Shown: piece after piece, positions 7,698 through 16,832 of the stretch
Layout: every line of letters starts with the position of its first letter
How positions within the stretch are numbered: the stretch's first letter is position 1
NCBI RefSeq assembly: GCF_022751215.1
Contig: NZ_JAICDG010000003.1
Coordinates: forward strand, 620,001-684,000
Reading direction: 5' to 3'
Length of the DNA: 64,000 nt
Source of the DNA: Actinomadura terrae
GTDB lineage: Bacteria > Actinomycetota > Actinomycetes > Streptosporangiales > Streptosporangiaceae
Program-made: the position numbers and the translations under genes
The notes under the pieces: model-generated
What the model was told of the DNA's origin: nothing
The model's database searches: none
What the model saw: only the letters and a program-made list of their open reading frames with translations

Positions 7698-9401
7698 TCA
7701 TGATCCCGCCGCTCCGGCGGGCTCGGCCACCCCGAACACCGCCCGGTAGGACGGGTCGCGCCACAGCTCGGCGTGCGTCCCGCGGCCGCGGACCCGGCCG
7801 CGGTCGAGCCAGACCACGAGGTCGGCGCGGGCGGCGGTGCCCGCGCGGTGCGCGATGATCAGCCGGGTCCGGTCGCCGAACCGGTCCAGCACGGCGCCGG
7901 TGACCTGTACCTCGGTCACGGTGTCGAGGCTGGAGGTCGCGTCGTCCAGGACGAGGACGCGGCCCGCGTGCGCGAACGCGCGGGCGAGGCCCATGCGCTG
8001 GAGTTCGCCGCCCGACATCGGCGCGTCCGCGAGCGGCGTCGCGTAGCCGTGCGGGAGGCGGCGGACGAAGTCCTCGGCGCACGCCGTGCGCGCCGACTCC
8101 CGCAGCCACGTCTCGGGCGGGCGGCACGGCCCGAACGCGATCGCGTCCAGGACCGTCTCGCCGAACAGCGACGGGCGCGCGAAGGCGTATCCGACGTGGC
8201 GGCGCAGCTCGGCGCGGGACAGGCGGGGGAGCGGCGCCCCGTCCAGCAGCACCTCGCCCCGGTCGGGGTCGGCGAGGCGCCCGGCGAGCGCGGCGAGCAG
8301 CGACTTGCCCGCGCCCGAGCGGCCGACGACCGCGACCGCGAGGCCGCCGGGGACGGTGAGGTCCACGCCGTCCAGCACGCCGCCCGCCGACACGCCGCGG
8401 AACTCCAGCGTGCCCGGCCCCTGCGGGACGGCGGCGTCGCCGTGGACGGGGGCGGGCTGCTCCAGGATCTCGGCGGCGCGGCGGGCCCCGGCGCGCGCCC
8501 GGCCGAGCCGCAGCACATGGGTGAGGACGGGCCCGAACCCGGCCGCGAGCCCCGCGTACTGCACGGTCGCGACGAGTTCGCCGGGGGTGACGCGGCCCGC
8601 CATCAGCTCCGCGCCCGCCGCGCCGACGGCGGCGACCTGGAGCAGCAGCAGGGTCAGCAGGCCGCGCGCCGCGACGCCGCCCTGCACCGACCACATCGTC
8701 TCGCCCTCGGCGCGCAGGCCGGGCAGCGGCCGCAGGATGCGCTCGGTCTCCCGCTCGGCGGTGCCGGCGGCGGCGATCGTGCGGGCCCCGGCGAGCGCCT
8801 CGGCGAGGCGTCCGGCGATCGTCCCCTGCACGCTCAGGTAGCGGTGCGCGGACGCGGTGATGTCGCGGACGAACACCCGCAGCAGCAGCACGATCGCGGG
8901 CAGCGCGACCGCGACGGCGACCGCGAGCCGCCAGTCGAGGAACGCCAGCACGGCGAGCGCGCCGAGCGGCGGCAGCAGCGCGACGGCGGCCTCGGGCGCG
9001 GCGGCGGGCGCGGTGCCGGCCTCGGCGGCGCCGCCGACCGTGCGCCCGGCGACGTCCCCGGGCGGGACGCGCAGCGCCGGGCCGACGGCGAGGACGTGCC
9101 GGACGAGCGCGTGCCGCAGCCAGGCCGTCGCCCGCGCGGCCGCGCATCCGGTCGCGAGTTCCGAGAGCACCTCTGCGGTGGCCGACAGGAGCACGAGCGC
9201 GACGCACGGCCACAGCGCCGACACGGCGGACGCGCCGCCCGGCGGGGCGGCGTCGACGGCGCGGGCGAGCGCGAGGGGGAGCAGGACGGCGGCGAGGGCG
9301 TCGGCGAGCGCGGTGGCCGCGACGAGCCCGGTCCAGCCGCCGCTGTGCCGCGCGGCGCCGACCAGCAGCCGGTCCGCTCCGGCGGCCGTCGGGGTGGTCA
9401 T
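7698..9401 (-). CDS. ABC exporter, fused membrane and ATPase domains (RamA-like)
   Basis: The protein is 567 residues long. The membrane domain spans about 25-300. The ATPase domain has Walker A G-R-S-G-A-G-K-S (360-367), signature M-S-G-G-E (462-466), Walker B R-V-L-V-L-D-D (481-487) and H-loop I-I-A-H-R. There is no C39 peptidase domain, so the transporter does not cleave the leader itself, as is usual for class III lanthipeptide exporters. It is the third gene of the lanKC-lanA-exporter-exporter operon. Confidence 0.87.
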   Translation of the reverse strand: MTTPTAAGADRLLVGAARHSGGWTGLVAATALADALAAVLLPLALARAVDAAPPGGASAVSALWPCVALVLLSATAEVLSELATGCAAARATAWLRHALVRHVLAVGPALRVPPGDVAGRTVGGAAEAGTAPAAAPEAAVALLPPLGALAVLAFLDWRLAVAVAVALPAIVLLLRVFVRDITASAHRYLSVQGTIAGRLAEALAGARTIAAAGTAERETERILRPLPGLRAEGETMWSVQGGVAARGLLTLLLLQVAAVGAAGAELMAGRVTPGELVATVQYAGLAAGFGPVLTHVLRLGRARAGARRAAEILEQPAPVHGDAAVPQGPGTLEFRGVSAGGVLDGVDLTVPGGLAVAVVGRSGAGKSLLAALAGRLADPDRGEVLLDGAPLPRLSRAELRRHVGYAFARPSLFGETVLDAIAFGPCRPPETWLRESARTACAEDFVRRLPHGYATPLADAPMSGGELQRMGLARAFAHAGRVLVLDDATSSLDTVTEVQVTGAVLDRFGDRTRLIIAHRAGTAARADLVVWLDRGRVRGRGTHAELWRDPSYRAVFGVAEPAGAAGS

Positions 9402-9471
9402 GGGTTCGGAGAGGTCGTGGGGTTGTTCGAGGCCTGAGGGTCGTTCGAGGGCATGGTTCTCCCGCGATGAC

Positions 9472-9505
9472 GGCCATGGTCCCTCCCAGGGGGAGGGCCA
9501 TGGCC
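9472..9505 (-). terminator. Strong hairpin after the precursor gene, likely attenuator
   Basis: GGCCATGG-TCCCTCCC pairs with GGGAGGG-CCATGGCC across a tiny AGG loop, giving about 15 base pairs with one bulged base. It lies 14 bases past the precursor stop and 70 bases before the first exporter gene, and no U-tract follows. A stable hairpin here is typical for raising precursor mRNA above exporter mRNA by partial termination or 3'-end protection. Confidence 0.6.
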
Positions 9506-9518
9506 GCCACCGTTGCCG

Positions 9519-9629
9519 TTACAGGCAGATGGTGATGCTGTGCGAGCTGTGGCAGAGCAGGCTGAGGCTGCTGTTACCGCCGCCGCCGCCGTTCTCGCTC
9601 ACCATTCCCTGAAGGTCAAGAAGCGCCAT
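9519..9629 (-). CDS. Class III lanthipeptide precursor (RamS/SapB-like)
   Basis: The 36-residue peptide begins MALLDLQGMVSENGGGGG, with the L-L-D-L-Q motif found in class III leaders, then a Gly run. The core holds two Ser/Cys units: S20-x2-S23-x2-C26 and S28-x2-S31-x3-C35. These suit dehydration and cyclisation into labionin or lanthionine rings, as in SapB, whose core also has two S-x2-S-x3-C units. A perfect AGGAGGTGA site lies before the ATG and overlaps the end of the synthetase gene. The predicted product is a small hydrophobic, possibly surfactant-like morphogen for aerial growth (inference from RamS). Confidence 0.9.
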   Translation of the reverse strand: MALLDLQGMVSENGGGGGNSSLSLLCHSSHSITICL

Positions 9630-9635
9630 TTGTCT

Positions 9636-12194
9636 TCACCTCCTTTCGGGCTGGATAGAGGTGGCCGCCGTGGAGGTCTCCACGGGGGGTACGAGGGCCG
9701 TCCCGAGGAACGGCAGTCCGACCGGAGCCTCGTGCAGCGCCGCGCCGAGGGCGAGCAGCGCCCCGGCCGTGCCGGTCGCGAGGTCGTTCGACAGCCGGTA
9801 CATGTGCTCGCCGGGCATCGCCAGCCCGCCCGCGTAGGGCAGCGCGTGCCAGGCGAGGTCGCGGACGTGGCGCGCGACGCACGGGTCGTCGCGGTCCTGG
9901 CCCGCCAGGTAGAGGAGCATTCCGGCGCGGCCGTTGAACAGGCCGGGTTGCGCGTAGTACCGCGACATCGCCGCCAGCCGGACCGAACCGCGGACTTCGT
10001 GGAACTCCGGGTCGTCCGGGCGGTGCCGGAGGTAGTCGTCCACGACCAGGCCGATGCCGACGCTGCCGCGCCCGAGGTAGGGCAGCACGCGGTGGCCCTG
10101 GTCGACGTGCAGGGCGCCGTTGCCGTCGGTGACGCACGCGGCGAGGTCGCGGCGCAGGGCGGTCTCGGCGAGGTCCAGCAGCGCCTTGTCGCCCGTCCTC
10201 TCGTACCAGCGGACGAACATCAGCGCCGTCCCGGCCCCGCCGTACATCAGCCCGGGGCGGGGGCTCGTCTCCTGCGGGGGGCGGTTCGCGACGATCTCGA
10301 CGGCGCGGCGCGCCGCGTCCTCCAGGGACGTGTCGCCCGTGAGGTCCGCGAGGTGGGACAGCACCAGCGCGTACCCGGGGAGCCCGCCGTAGAGGTCGTC
10401 GCCGAGGCGCTCCCACCGCTCGTTCAGGCAGTGCCCGACCGCGCCGAGCGCCGCGTCGAGGTGCCCGAGCCGCGCGAGGACGTACGCGGCGCCCTGCAAC
10501 CCGTCGTAGAGGCCGAGGCCGGTGCCGCGCGGTGGATCGGCGGCCCGCTCGGCGAGCCACTCCTCGTGGTCGGGGTACCGGCCGGCGCCGGTCGCGTCCA
10601 GCGTGTACAGGACGCCCGCCGCGCCGTGGGCGATGCCGAGCGACGCGCCCCCGAACTGCTCCACGTCACCGGGGAACAGCCGGTCGCGGCGCTCGGGGGT
10701 GGCGCTGGCGAGGACGGCGTCCGACAGGGCGGTGCGGGCGCGCTCCCAACCGGCCGGGTCAGGCTCGAAGGCGGGCGCCGGGACCTCGGGGACGCCGCGC
10801 GCGATCTCCGCGACGGCCTCGTCGAGGAACGGGCGCGGCACCGGGAAGTACTCGGCGATCAGGTCGGCCAGCTGCCGCGCCTTGCCCCGGTCGATCACGA
10901 ACAGCGTCGTCATCGGGACGAACAGCGCGAGCCGCAGGCACGCCAGGCTGTAGCGGTCGACCTCCGTGCCGCGCCGGTCGGGCGGGGCGAGGAAGGCCGG
11001 GTTGGCGAGCGTCTGCCGGCCGCCGTCGGCGGCGGGCGCGGCGACCTCGAAGTCGATGAGCGCGACCGAGTCGTCCGGGCGGACCATCACGTTGAACATG
11101 TGCAGGTCGTTGAAGGCGACGCCGCGCTCGTGGATCGCGTCCACCACCCGCTCGACGCCCTCGTGGACGCGCAGCGCCCACGCCGTGTACGCGGCGACCT
11201 TGCCGGGCTCCGGCTCGGGGTCGAGCATCGGGTGGCGCTCGGCGAAGAAGGTGTTGAGCGTCCGCCCCTCGATGAACTCCTGGACGAGGAAATGGTGCTC
11301 GCCGAGCGTGAAGGAATCGCGCGCGGCGGGAATTCCGTCGATCCCGTCCAGCAGTTCGAGAATGCGGCGCTCTCGGTCGAGGCGTTCGACCGCGTCGGCG
11401 CCGTCGGCGGCGAGCCCGGCGTAGGGGCGCGCCTCCTTCAGCACGACCTTCTCTCCGGTACGCGTGTCCGTTCCCTGGTACACGCCGCCGCCGTTGGAGA
11501 AGTGCAGCGCCTTCTCGATCCGGTACGGAAGATCGGTCGTCGTGGTGGCGCCCCGCGCGGCGAGATGCGGTTCGAGGCAGCGGGGCAGCGTCACCCATTC
11601 CGGGACGGAGAAGACGGGGTTGCGGCGGTCGGGGACCAGCACGCCCTCGCCGTTCTCCAGCGCGGCGACGAGCTCGCCGCGCTCGTCCAGGCAGCGGCGC
11701 TCGGCGAAACCGCCGTAGCGGACGTACAGGGGGCCGTCGCCGATGCGCAGGTCACTGAGGATGTAGGGCCCGGGCAGGCCGGCGAGCCGGGCGCCGAGCG
11801 TCTCCAGCACCGACTCCAGCTCCGCCTCGTCGCTCGGGTAGATGGTGACGAGCTTGCCGCTCGCCCCGCGCGGCGCGTACTTGGCGTTGCGCATCCGGAG
11901 CGTCCCGGGGCCGTGCAGGTGCTTGAACTCGATGCCGTTCTCGACGCAGAAGTCGAAGGAGCCGGCGAGCGCCTCGTCCGCGCTTTCCGCGCAGCCGGTG
12001 ACGTGCACCTTCCAGCCCTGGAGCGGAGCCTTCTGCTCCGGCGGGACGTACACCGTCCATTCTTCTCCGCGCACCCTTTCCCAACCTTCCGGAAGGGGGC
12101 GGGCGGCGATGTCGAATTCGGTTTCACGGGACGTCGGAGGGGCGTCGTAGAAGAACTTGTCCGCGAGGCAGTAAAGCTCATACCTCTTGTCCAC
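9636..12194 (-). CDS. Class III lanthipeptide synthetase LanKC (RamC-like)
   Basis: This 852-residue tri-domain enzyme installs dehydro-amino acids and rings in the precursor. A phosphoSer/Thr lyase-type domain spans about 1-210. A Ser/Thr kinase-like domain spans about 225-470, with Lys253, catalytic Asp363 in F-N-D-L-H-M-F-N, and D-F-E (381-383) in place of DFG. A LanC-like cyclase spans about 510-845. The cyclase lacks the Cys-Cys-His zinc ligands, which separates class III from class IV (LanL). The start is a GTG at 12194 behind GAGAGGA. It is the first gene of the operon; its stop lies 6 bases before the precursor ATG. Confidence 0.93.
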   Translation of the reverse strand: MDKRYELYCLADKFFYDAPPTSRETEFDIAARPLPEGWERVRGEEWTVYVPPEQKAPLQGWKVHVTGCAESADEALAGSFDFCVENGIEFKHLHGPGTLRMRNAKYAPRGASGKLVTIYPSDEAELESVLETLGARLAGLPGPYILSDLRIGDGPLYVRYGGFAERRCLDERGELVAALENGEGVLVPDRRNPVFSVPEWVTLPRCLEPHLAARGATTTTDLPYRIEKALHFSNGGGVYQGTDTRTGEKVVLKEARPYAGLAADGADAVERLDRERRILELLDGIDGIPAARDSFTLGEHHFLVQEFIEGRTLNTFFAERHPMLDPEPEPGKVAAYTAWALRVHEGVERVVDAIHERGVAFNDLHMFNVMVRPDDSVALIDFEVAAPAADGGRQTLANPAFLAPPDRRGTEVDRYSLACLRLALFVPMTTLFVIDRGKARQLADLIAEYFPVPRPFLDEAVAEIARGVPEVPAPAFEPDPAGWERARTALSDAVLASATPERRDRLFPGDVEQFGGASLGIAHGAAGVLYTLDATGAGRYPDHEEWLAERAADPPRGTGLGLYDGLQGAAYVLARLGHLDAALGAVGHCLNERWERLGDDLYGGLPGYALVLSHLADLTGDTSLEDAARRAVEIVANRPPQETSPRPGLMYGGAGTALMFVRWYERTGDKALLDLAETALRRDLAACVTDGNGALHVDQGHRVLPYLGRGSVGIGLVVDDYLRHRPDDPEFHEVRGSVRLAAMSRYYAQPGLFNGRAGMLLYLAGQDRDDPCVARHVRDLAWHALPYAGGLAMPGEHMYRLSNDLATGTAGALLALGAALHEAPVGLPFLGTALVPPVETSTAATSIQPERR

Positions 12195-12391
12195 GACGTC
12201 AATCCTCTCTGCCGGATCCGGCGGGCGCCGGTCACAGGTAAAAGAATGGCAAATGGCGGAGAAGGGGGCTAGTAGCTGATATAACGACTCACCCGTGAAG
12301 ATGTACCGGCCGCGCGTGGGCGTTCGTCACCCTCCGCCCGCGTCCCGTGACCGTGCGCCCGCCCTGACCTGGTGTTACGCAGTGCTCGCTG
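12195..12391 (-). promoter_or_regulatory. Promoter region of the lanthipeptide operon
   Basis: This gap separates LanKC from the nitroreductase-hemerythrin stop. It holds two closely spaced AATGGC direct repeats (12245-12250 and 12252-12257) and a GCCGGATCCGGC-type palindrome near the LanKC start. The direct repeats are candidates for RamR-like binding, since RamR binds repeated sites at the ramC promoter. No convincing -35/-10 pair was found. Confidence 0.35.
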
Positions 12392-13240
12392 TCAGTTGGC
12401 GCGCGCTGTCAGTTGGGCGAGCGCCCGCACCAGCCGCTCCTCCTCGTGGTCCAGGTGCGCGACGAGCTCGGTCGTCAGCCGCTCGACCTCCGCCGCGAGG
12501 GCGGCGGAGCCGGGGGAGGGCGCGGCGAGGACGGCCCGCAGGTCGTCCAGGAGCCGCTCGATCACCCGGTGCTCGTCGCGGAGCACGGCCAGGGCCTCGT
12601 CCAGGGCCGGGTACTCCCTCGCCAGGGCCGGGAAGAGCATCTGGTCCTCCCCGGCGTGGTGGTTGCCGAGCCCCTCGCACAGCGCGAGGCAGTTGACGCG
12701 CAGCTGCGCGCCGACCGTGGACCCGGACGCGGCGACCTCCGCCCGGATCAGCTCCAGCTCGCGGCGGAACGCGTCGTGGACGCGGACGAGCTGGGCCGCC
12801 GGGCCGCCCTCGACCTGCGGCGGGCCCTCGAAGGCCGGGTCGAGCGCGACGACCGGCAGCGTCCGGGACGCGGCCGCCTCGTACTCCGCCCACCCCGGAT
12901 CGGCCTCGACGGCCCGCGCGAACACCGCGTCCCGCTCGGCGCCGTCCAGCACCGTGGCCCGCGCCTCGTAGGTGAACAGGCCCGTCTCGACGGTGGCGCG
13001 GGGGTCGGCCAGCAGGTTGCGGTACCAGGCCGGGTCCCGTGGGGAGCCGCCCGCCGAGGCGATGACGTGGACGCGCTGCCCGGCGTCCGGGAGGTAGGCG
13101 AGCGGCGTGGTGTGCGGGGCGCCGGTCCGCGCGCCGGTGGTGGTCAGCAGGACGAGCCGGCCGCCCTCGAACGGGCCGCCCACCCGTCCGGCGTTCGCGC
13201 GGAACTCCTCGATGATCCGCCGGTTGAATTCGTTCGTCAT
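12392..13240 (-). CDS. Deazaflavin-type nitroreductase fused to hemerythrin domain
   Basis: Read from the ATG at 13240 (AAGGAG upstream), the protein has 282 residues. Residues 1-135 match the F420-dependent Ddn/DUF385 nitroreductase fold (TNEFNRRIIEEFRANAG, then LLTTTGARTGAPHTTPL). Residues about 148-275 form a four-helix hemerythrin/HHE domain, with ligand candidates His155, His194/195, Glu198, His224, His262 and His265. The likely role is F420H2-dependent reduction coupled to O2, NO or redox sensing at a di-iron site. Fusions of this type are seen in actinomycetes. The physiological substrate is unknown. Confidence 0.85.
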   Translation of the reverse strand: MTNEFNRRIIEEFRANAGRVGGPFEGGRLVLLTTTGARTGAPHTTPLAYLPDAGQRVHVIASAGGSPRDPAWYRNLLADPRATVETGLFTYEARATVLDGAERDAVFARAVEADPGWAEYEAAASRTLPVVALDPAFEGPPQVEGGPAAQLVRVHDAFRRELELIRAEVAASGSTVGAQLRVNCLALCEGLGNHHAGEDQMLFPALAREYPALDEALAVLRDEHRVIERLLDDLRAVLAAPSPGSAALAAEVERLTTELVAHLDHEEERLVRALAQLTARAN

Positions 13241-13547
13241 TCCGGTGCTTCTCCTTTTCGGGGCATGCTGAATTCGCCACGGGAGGGTGCTCGACCGCGG
13301 CGTACGGAAGGAAAGCGTGAAGAACGGCATGCGGAAAGCACGCCGAAGCCCGGTGCGCGCACGGGCGTGCGGCATCGAGGTAAAGGGGGAGAGGGGGCGC
13401 GAGGTGCGCGGATGCCGGCGGAGGCGGGGCCCTGGCCCCGGCGCTCACGTCGCGGCCGGGTGCCTCACTCGGTAGTGGCCCATGGCCGACCCGGCAGTCA
13501 CGGAATTGATCCTAAAGGGCATCGCATTGCCGTGGCAAGGGCGGCCG
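13241..13547. other. Non-coding gap, no recognised element
   Basis: About 300 bases separate the nitroreductase start from the LAL regulator stop. It must hold the promoter of the former and the 3' end of the latter. A short self-complementary GGGGCCCTGGCCCC run lies near 13426. I see no gene or clear terminator. Confidence 0.4.
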
Positions 13548-16532
13548 CTAAAGCCCTTCGCGGTGCGCGAGCGCGGCGGCCTGGGTGCGGCTCGCGACGT
13601 CCAGCTTGGCGAGGATGTTCGACACGTGCACGCTCGCGGTCTTCGGGGAGATGAACAGCGCCGCCGCGATCTCCCGGTTGTTGCGGCCCTCCGCGACGAG
13701 CTTGAGCACCTCCCGCTCCCGGACGGTCAGCGCCGCGAACGGCCCGGCCGCGGCGTCCGCCCGCCCCGGCGCCGTCCGCCCCGCTCCCGGCCGTCCCGGG
13801 TCGAGCCGGGCGCGGGCGCCGAGTTCGCGCAGCGCCGCCAGCAGCGGGGCCGCGCCGAGCCGCTCGGCGATCGCGACGGCCGACCGCCACTGCTCGGCGG
13901 CCTCCTCGCGCTCGCCGCGCTCGACGAGCGCCTCCACCAGCCGGTGCCGCGACCGCGCGACCTCGTAGACGAAGCCGTCCCCGCCGTAGGTGAACAGGTC
14001 GGCGGACCTGCGCCACGGCTCGGGGTCGTGGTCACCGTCCAGGCGGCTGCGCTCGGCCTCGGCGCGGGCGAGCCAGGCGTGCCCCTCCAGCCCGAGCCAC
14101 GCGCGGGGATGGTCGCCCCAGGTGCGGGCTGCGACGTACCGGGCGCGGCCCAGCAGGTCGTCGCCCACGCGCGCGGCGTCGGCGGCGGTGGCCTCGTCGC
14201 CCGCCGCGCGGGCCCGCGCGGCGCGGTCGGCCTGCGCCCACAGGCCGGTCGCGGCGATGCGGATGATGCCCGGCTCGAACTGGTACAGGACGTCCAGCGT
14301 GGCCGTCACGTGCTCGATCGCCGCGTCCACGTTCCCGCGCCACAGCTCGTGCTCGGCGGCGAGCCCGCGCGCGACGTAGGCGAGGAAGACGTCCCCGCGC
14401 CACAGCGGGACCAGCCAGCGCAGCCGCTCCTCGACCCGGGGGTCGCCGCGCGCGACCTCCAGGAACAGCGCGTACGACGACACCCGCGCCTCGGGCGGGC
14501 GGACGACCCGCACCCCGAACCCGTCGGCGAGCCGGGCCGCCTCGTCCCAGTCCCCGGTGGTGTAGTGGACGAGGTACTGGAGGCTGCGGAGCACCGTCCC
14601 GAACGAGCTCCACTCCAGGCCGTTGTCGAGGGCGAGCTTGACGCCCTCGTCGGCGGCGAGCGTCGCGCCCGCGAGGTCGCCGCGGTCGAACTTCGTGCGG
14701 GCGTAGTGGAACGCGGCCCGCAGCGCGACCGCCTGGTTGCCCTCGGCGGCGGCGAGGTCGCGGGCGGACGCGAACACCTCGGCGACCGCGTCGTCGGCCT
14801 CCCGCGACTCGCGGTAGATGCCGAGCGTGACCAGCAGGCTCGCCTCCGCGACGCGCGCGCCGGCCGCGCGCGCCGCCGCGACGGCGTCCTCGGCGAGCCG
14901 GGGCATCTCCTCGTCCGGGTCGTCGTAGAGCAGCTGCCGGGCGTAGGTGGCGAGCGCGGCGGCGCGCACCCACGCCGGGGTGCCGGGTTCGAGCATGCCG
15001 ACGGCGGTGCGGCAGATCGCGAGGGCCTCGTCGTCCTCGTCGACGTCGGCGAGGTAGGAGGCGAGCTGCTCGCGGATCCGCACGCCGAGCACGGTGTCCG
15101 CGGGGTCGGCGAGGTCGAGCAGCCGCCGCAGGTGCGAGACGGCCCGGCGCACCTCGCCCGCCCGTCCCGACATCCGGGCGGTCATGATCGACAGTTCCAT
15201 CCGGTCGGTGCCGGCGACGGCCTCGGGGTCGGGGACGGCGTCCCACAGCTCCAGCGCCCGGTCGAAGTGCTCGAACGCCTCGGCGGGCGCGCCGAGCCGC
15301 TCGGCCTCGCGGCCCGCCCGGACGGACGCGGCGAACGCGGCGGGCAGGTCGTGCGCGGCGAGGCTGTGCGCCGCCAGCTCGGCCGCCGACCCGCGCCGGG
15401 CGGCGGCCGCCCCGTCCGCCAGCAGCCCGGCGAACCCCGCGTGCAGCCGGGTCCGCTCGCCGGGCAGCAGGTCGGCGTAGACGGCCTCGCGCAGCAGCGC
15501 GTGCCGGAACGTGTAGCCCGCGCCCGCCGGGACGAGCAGCTGGTGCGAGACGACCTCCCGCAGCGCCTCCCCGGCGGACGCCTCGTCCAGCCCCGACACC
15601 CGGCGGACCAGCTCGTCGTCGACCCGCCGCCCGGCGACGGCCGCGACCCGCACGACGCGCTGCGCGTCCTCCGAGAGCCGCTCCACCCGCGACAGCAGCA
15701 GGTCGGCGAGCCCGGCGGGCAGCTCCTCGCCGGTGCTCTCGGCCGAGTACAGCTCGGCGGCGTAGAAGGCGTTGCCCTCCGAGCGCTGGTGCACCCGCTC
15801 GACGACCTCGGCGGTCACCGGCGCCGTCCCGCCCGCGAGCGCGGCGAGGTAGTCGGCGGTCTCCCCGGGCCCGAACGGCGCGACCTCGACCCCGGTCACG
15901 TTCGGCAGCCGCAGCAGCTCCGCCACGACCGGGCGCAGCGGGTGCCGCCGGTGCAGGTCGTCGGAGCGGTAGGTGCCGACGAGGCAGACCCGCTCGCGCT
16001 GGAGGACGCGGCTCAGGAACGTCAGCAGGTGCCGGGTCGAGCGGTCGGCCCAGTGCAGGTCCTCCAGCACCAGCAGGACGGGCCGCTCCCGGCCGAGCTC
16101 GCCGAGCAGCCCGAGGACCGCGCCGAACAGCTGCTGCTGCCCGAGCTCGGACGCGGCGCCCGGCGCCCCCTCGCCGTCCGGCAACAGCAGCCCGAGCACG
16201 GGACGCGCCTCCAGCGCGGCGCGCACGGCGGCGGCCTCCGGGGCGGCGGCGCGCGCGGCGGTCCACAGCGCGTCCGCGAGCGGCAGGTAGGGCATGCTCT
16301 CGCCCAGCTCGGCGCACTGCCCGACGAGGACGGCGCAGTCGCGGTCGCGGGCGGCGCGGCCGAGCGCGGTGACGAGGTGGGTCTTGCCGACCCCGGCGTC
16401 CCCGCTGACGAGCGCGACCCCGGCGCTGCCCGCGGCGGCGCGGTCGAGCGCGGCGGTCAGCTCGGCGAGCTGCGCCGCCCTCCCGATCAGCACCCGGCGC
16501 CCCCGGACGTCGCGTATTCGGCCATGTCGCAC
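13548..16532 (-). CDS. LAL-type LuxR regulator (MalT-like, AAA ATPase)
   Basis: The likely start is a GTG at 16532 (VRHGRIRDVRG), giving 994 residues; the open frame extends upstream through repeat-rich sequence unlikely to be coding. It has a STAND-type ATPase domain with Walker A G-D-A-G-V-G-K-T (about 44-51) and Walker B P-V-L-L-V-L-E-D followed by L-H-W-A-D. A long helical-repeat middle follows, and a C-terminal LuxR HTH (about 925-994, ending LDVASRTQAAALAHREGL). Such proteins are ATP-dependent activators triggered by small ligands. It stands alone, so its targets are unknown. Confidence 0.88.
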   Translation of the reverse strand: MRHGRIRDVRGRRVLIGRAAQLAELTAALDRAAAGSAGVALVSGDAGVGKTHLVTALGRAARDRDCAVLVGQCAELGESMPYLPLADALWTAARAAAPEAAAVRAALEARPVLGLLLPDGEGAPGAASELGQQQLFGAVLGLLGELGRERPVLLVLEDLHWADRSTRHLLTFLSRVLQRERVCLVGTYRSDDLHRRHPLRPVVAELLRLPNVTGVEVAPFGPGETADYLAALAGGTAPVTAEVVERVHQRSEGNAFYAAELYSAESTGEELPAGLADLLLSRVERLSEDAQRVVRVAAVAGRRVDDELVRRVSGLDEASAGEALREVVSHQLLVPAGAGYTFRHALLREAVYADLLPGERTRLHAGFAGLLADGAAAARRGSAAELAAHSLAAHDLPAAFAASVRAGREAERLGAPAEAFEHFDRALELWDAVPDPEAVAGTDRMELSIMTARMSGRAGEVRRAVSHLRRLLDLADPADTVLGVRIREQLASYLADVDEDDEALAICRTAVGMLEPGTPAWVRAAALATYARQLLYDDPDEEMPRLAEDAVAAARAAGARVAEASLLVTLGIYRESREADDAVAEVFASARDLAAAEGNQAVALRAAFHYARTKFDRGDLAGATLAADEGVKLALDNGLEWSSFGTVLRSLQYLVHYTTGDWDEAARLADGFGVRVVRPPEARVSSYALFLEVARGDPRVEERLRWLVPLWRGDVFLAYVARGLAAEHELWRGNVDAAIEHVTATLDVLYQFEPGIIRIAATGLWAQADRAARARAAGDEATAADAARVGDDLLGRARYVAARTWGDHPRAWLGLEGHAWLARAEAERSRLDGDHDPEPWRRSADLFTYGGDGFVYEVARSRHRLVEALVERGEREEAAEQWRSAVAIAERLGAAPLLAALRELGARARLDPGRPGAGRTAPGRADAAAGPFAALTVREREVLKLVAEGRNNREIAAALFISPKTASVHVSNILAKLDVASRTQAAALAHREGL

Positions 16533-16656
16533 AGTATCCCACCGGCCGGAACACCGAGAAACGCCCCGCGCCGCCCGAACCCGAGCGGCGGCCCCCGACC
16601 ATGCGCTGCCTCGACGCGTGCGGTGCCGGGCCGTGCGCGGCGCTGGGACGGCAGGG

Positions 16657-16690
16657 GTGTCCGGGTACGCCGCGCGGCGTACCCGGACAC
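16657..16690. repeat. 34-bp perfect palindrome with flanking short repeats
   Basis: GTGTCCGGGTACGCCGC is followed directly by its exact reverse complement, with no spacer. Up to about 16770 there are further copies of AGCGGTGCC-GAAC-like and CCGCCGTGCGG-like units and another GTGTCCGGGG. The palindrome lies upstream of the LAL regulator start. It could be a dimeric operator, a cruciform-forming element or a REP-like unit. Confidence 0.55.
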
Positions 16691-16781
16691 AGCGGTGCCT
16701 GAACCCGCCGTGCGGTGCCCTCCCGCAGCGGTGCCGGAACACCGGCGGTGTCCGGGGACCGCCGTGCGGGGGCGGACATGA

Positions 16782-16817
16782 GCGGGCCCCGGATCCGGGG
16801 AGGGATCCGGGGCCCGC
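16782..16817. terminator. 15-bp stem hairpin after the glycosyltransferase gene
   Basis: GCGGGCCCCGGATCC (16782-16796) and its perfect complement (803-817 in the next line, that is 16803-16817) enclose a 6-base loop. It lies 16 bases beyond the glycosyltransferase stop. It is a strong intrinsic-type stem with no T-run. Confidence 0.6.
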
Positions 16818-16832
16818 CGGTGACGGGGCGCG

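Noticed and set aside
9636..12194. Class IV (LanL) synthetase
   Set aside because: The cyclase domain has no Cys-Cys-His zinc ligands, and the precursor matches class III.
9513..12272. Long open frame opposite the LanKC gene
   Set aside because: It mirrors LanKC codons in Arg/Val/Gly-rich sequence with no domain; a GC-bias artefact. The same applies to long frames opposite the LAL, SARP and exporter genes.
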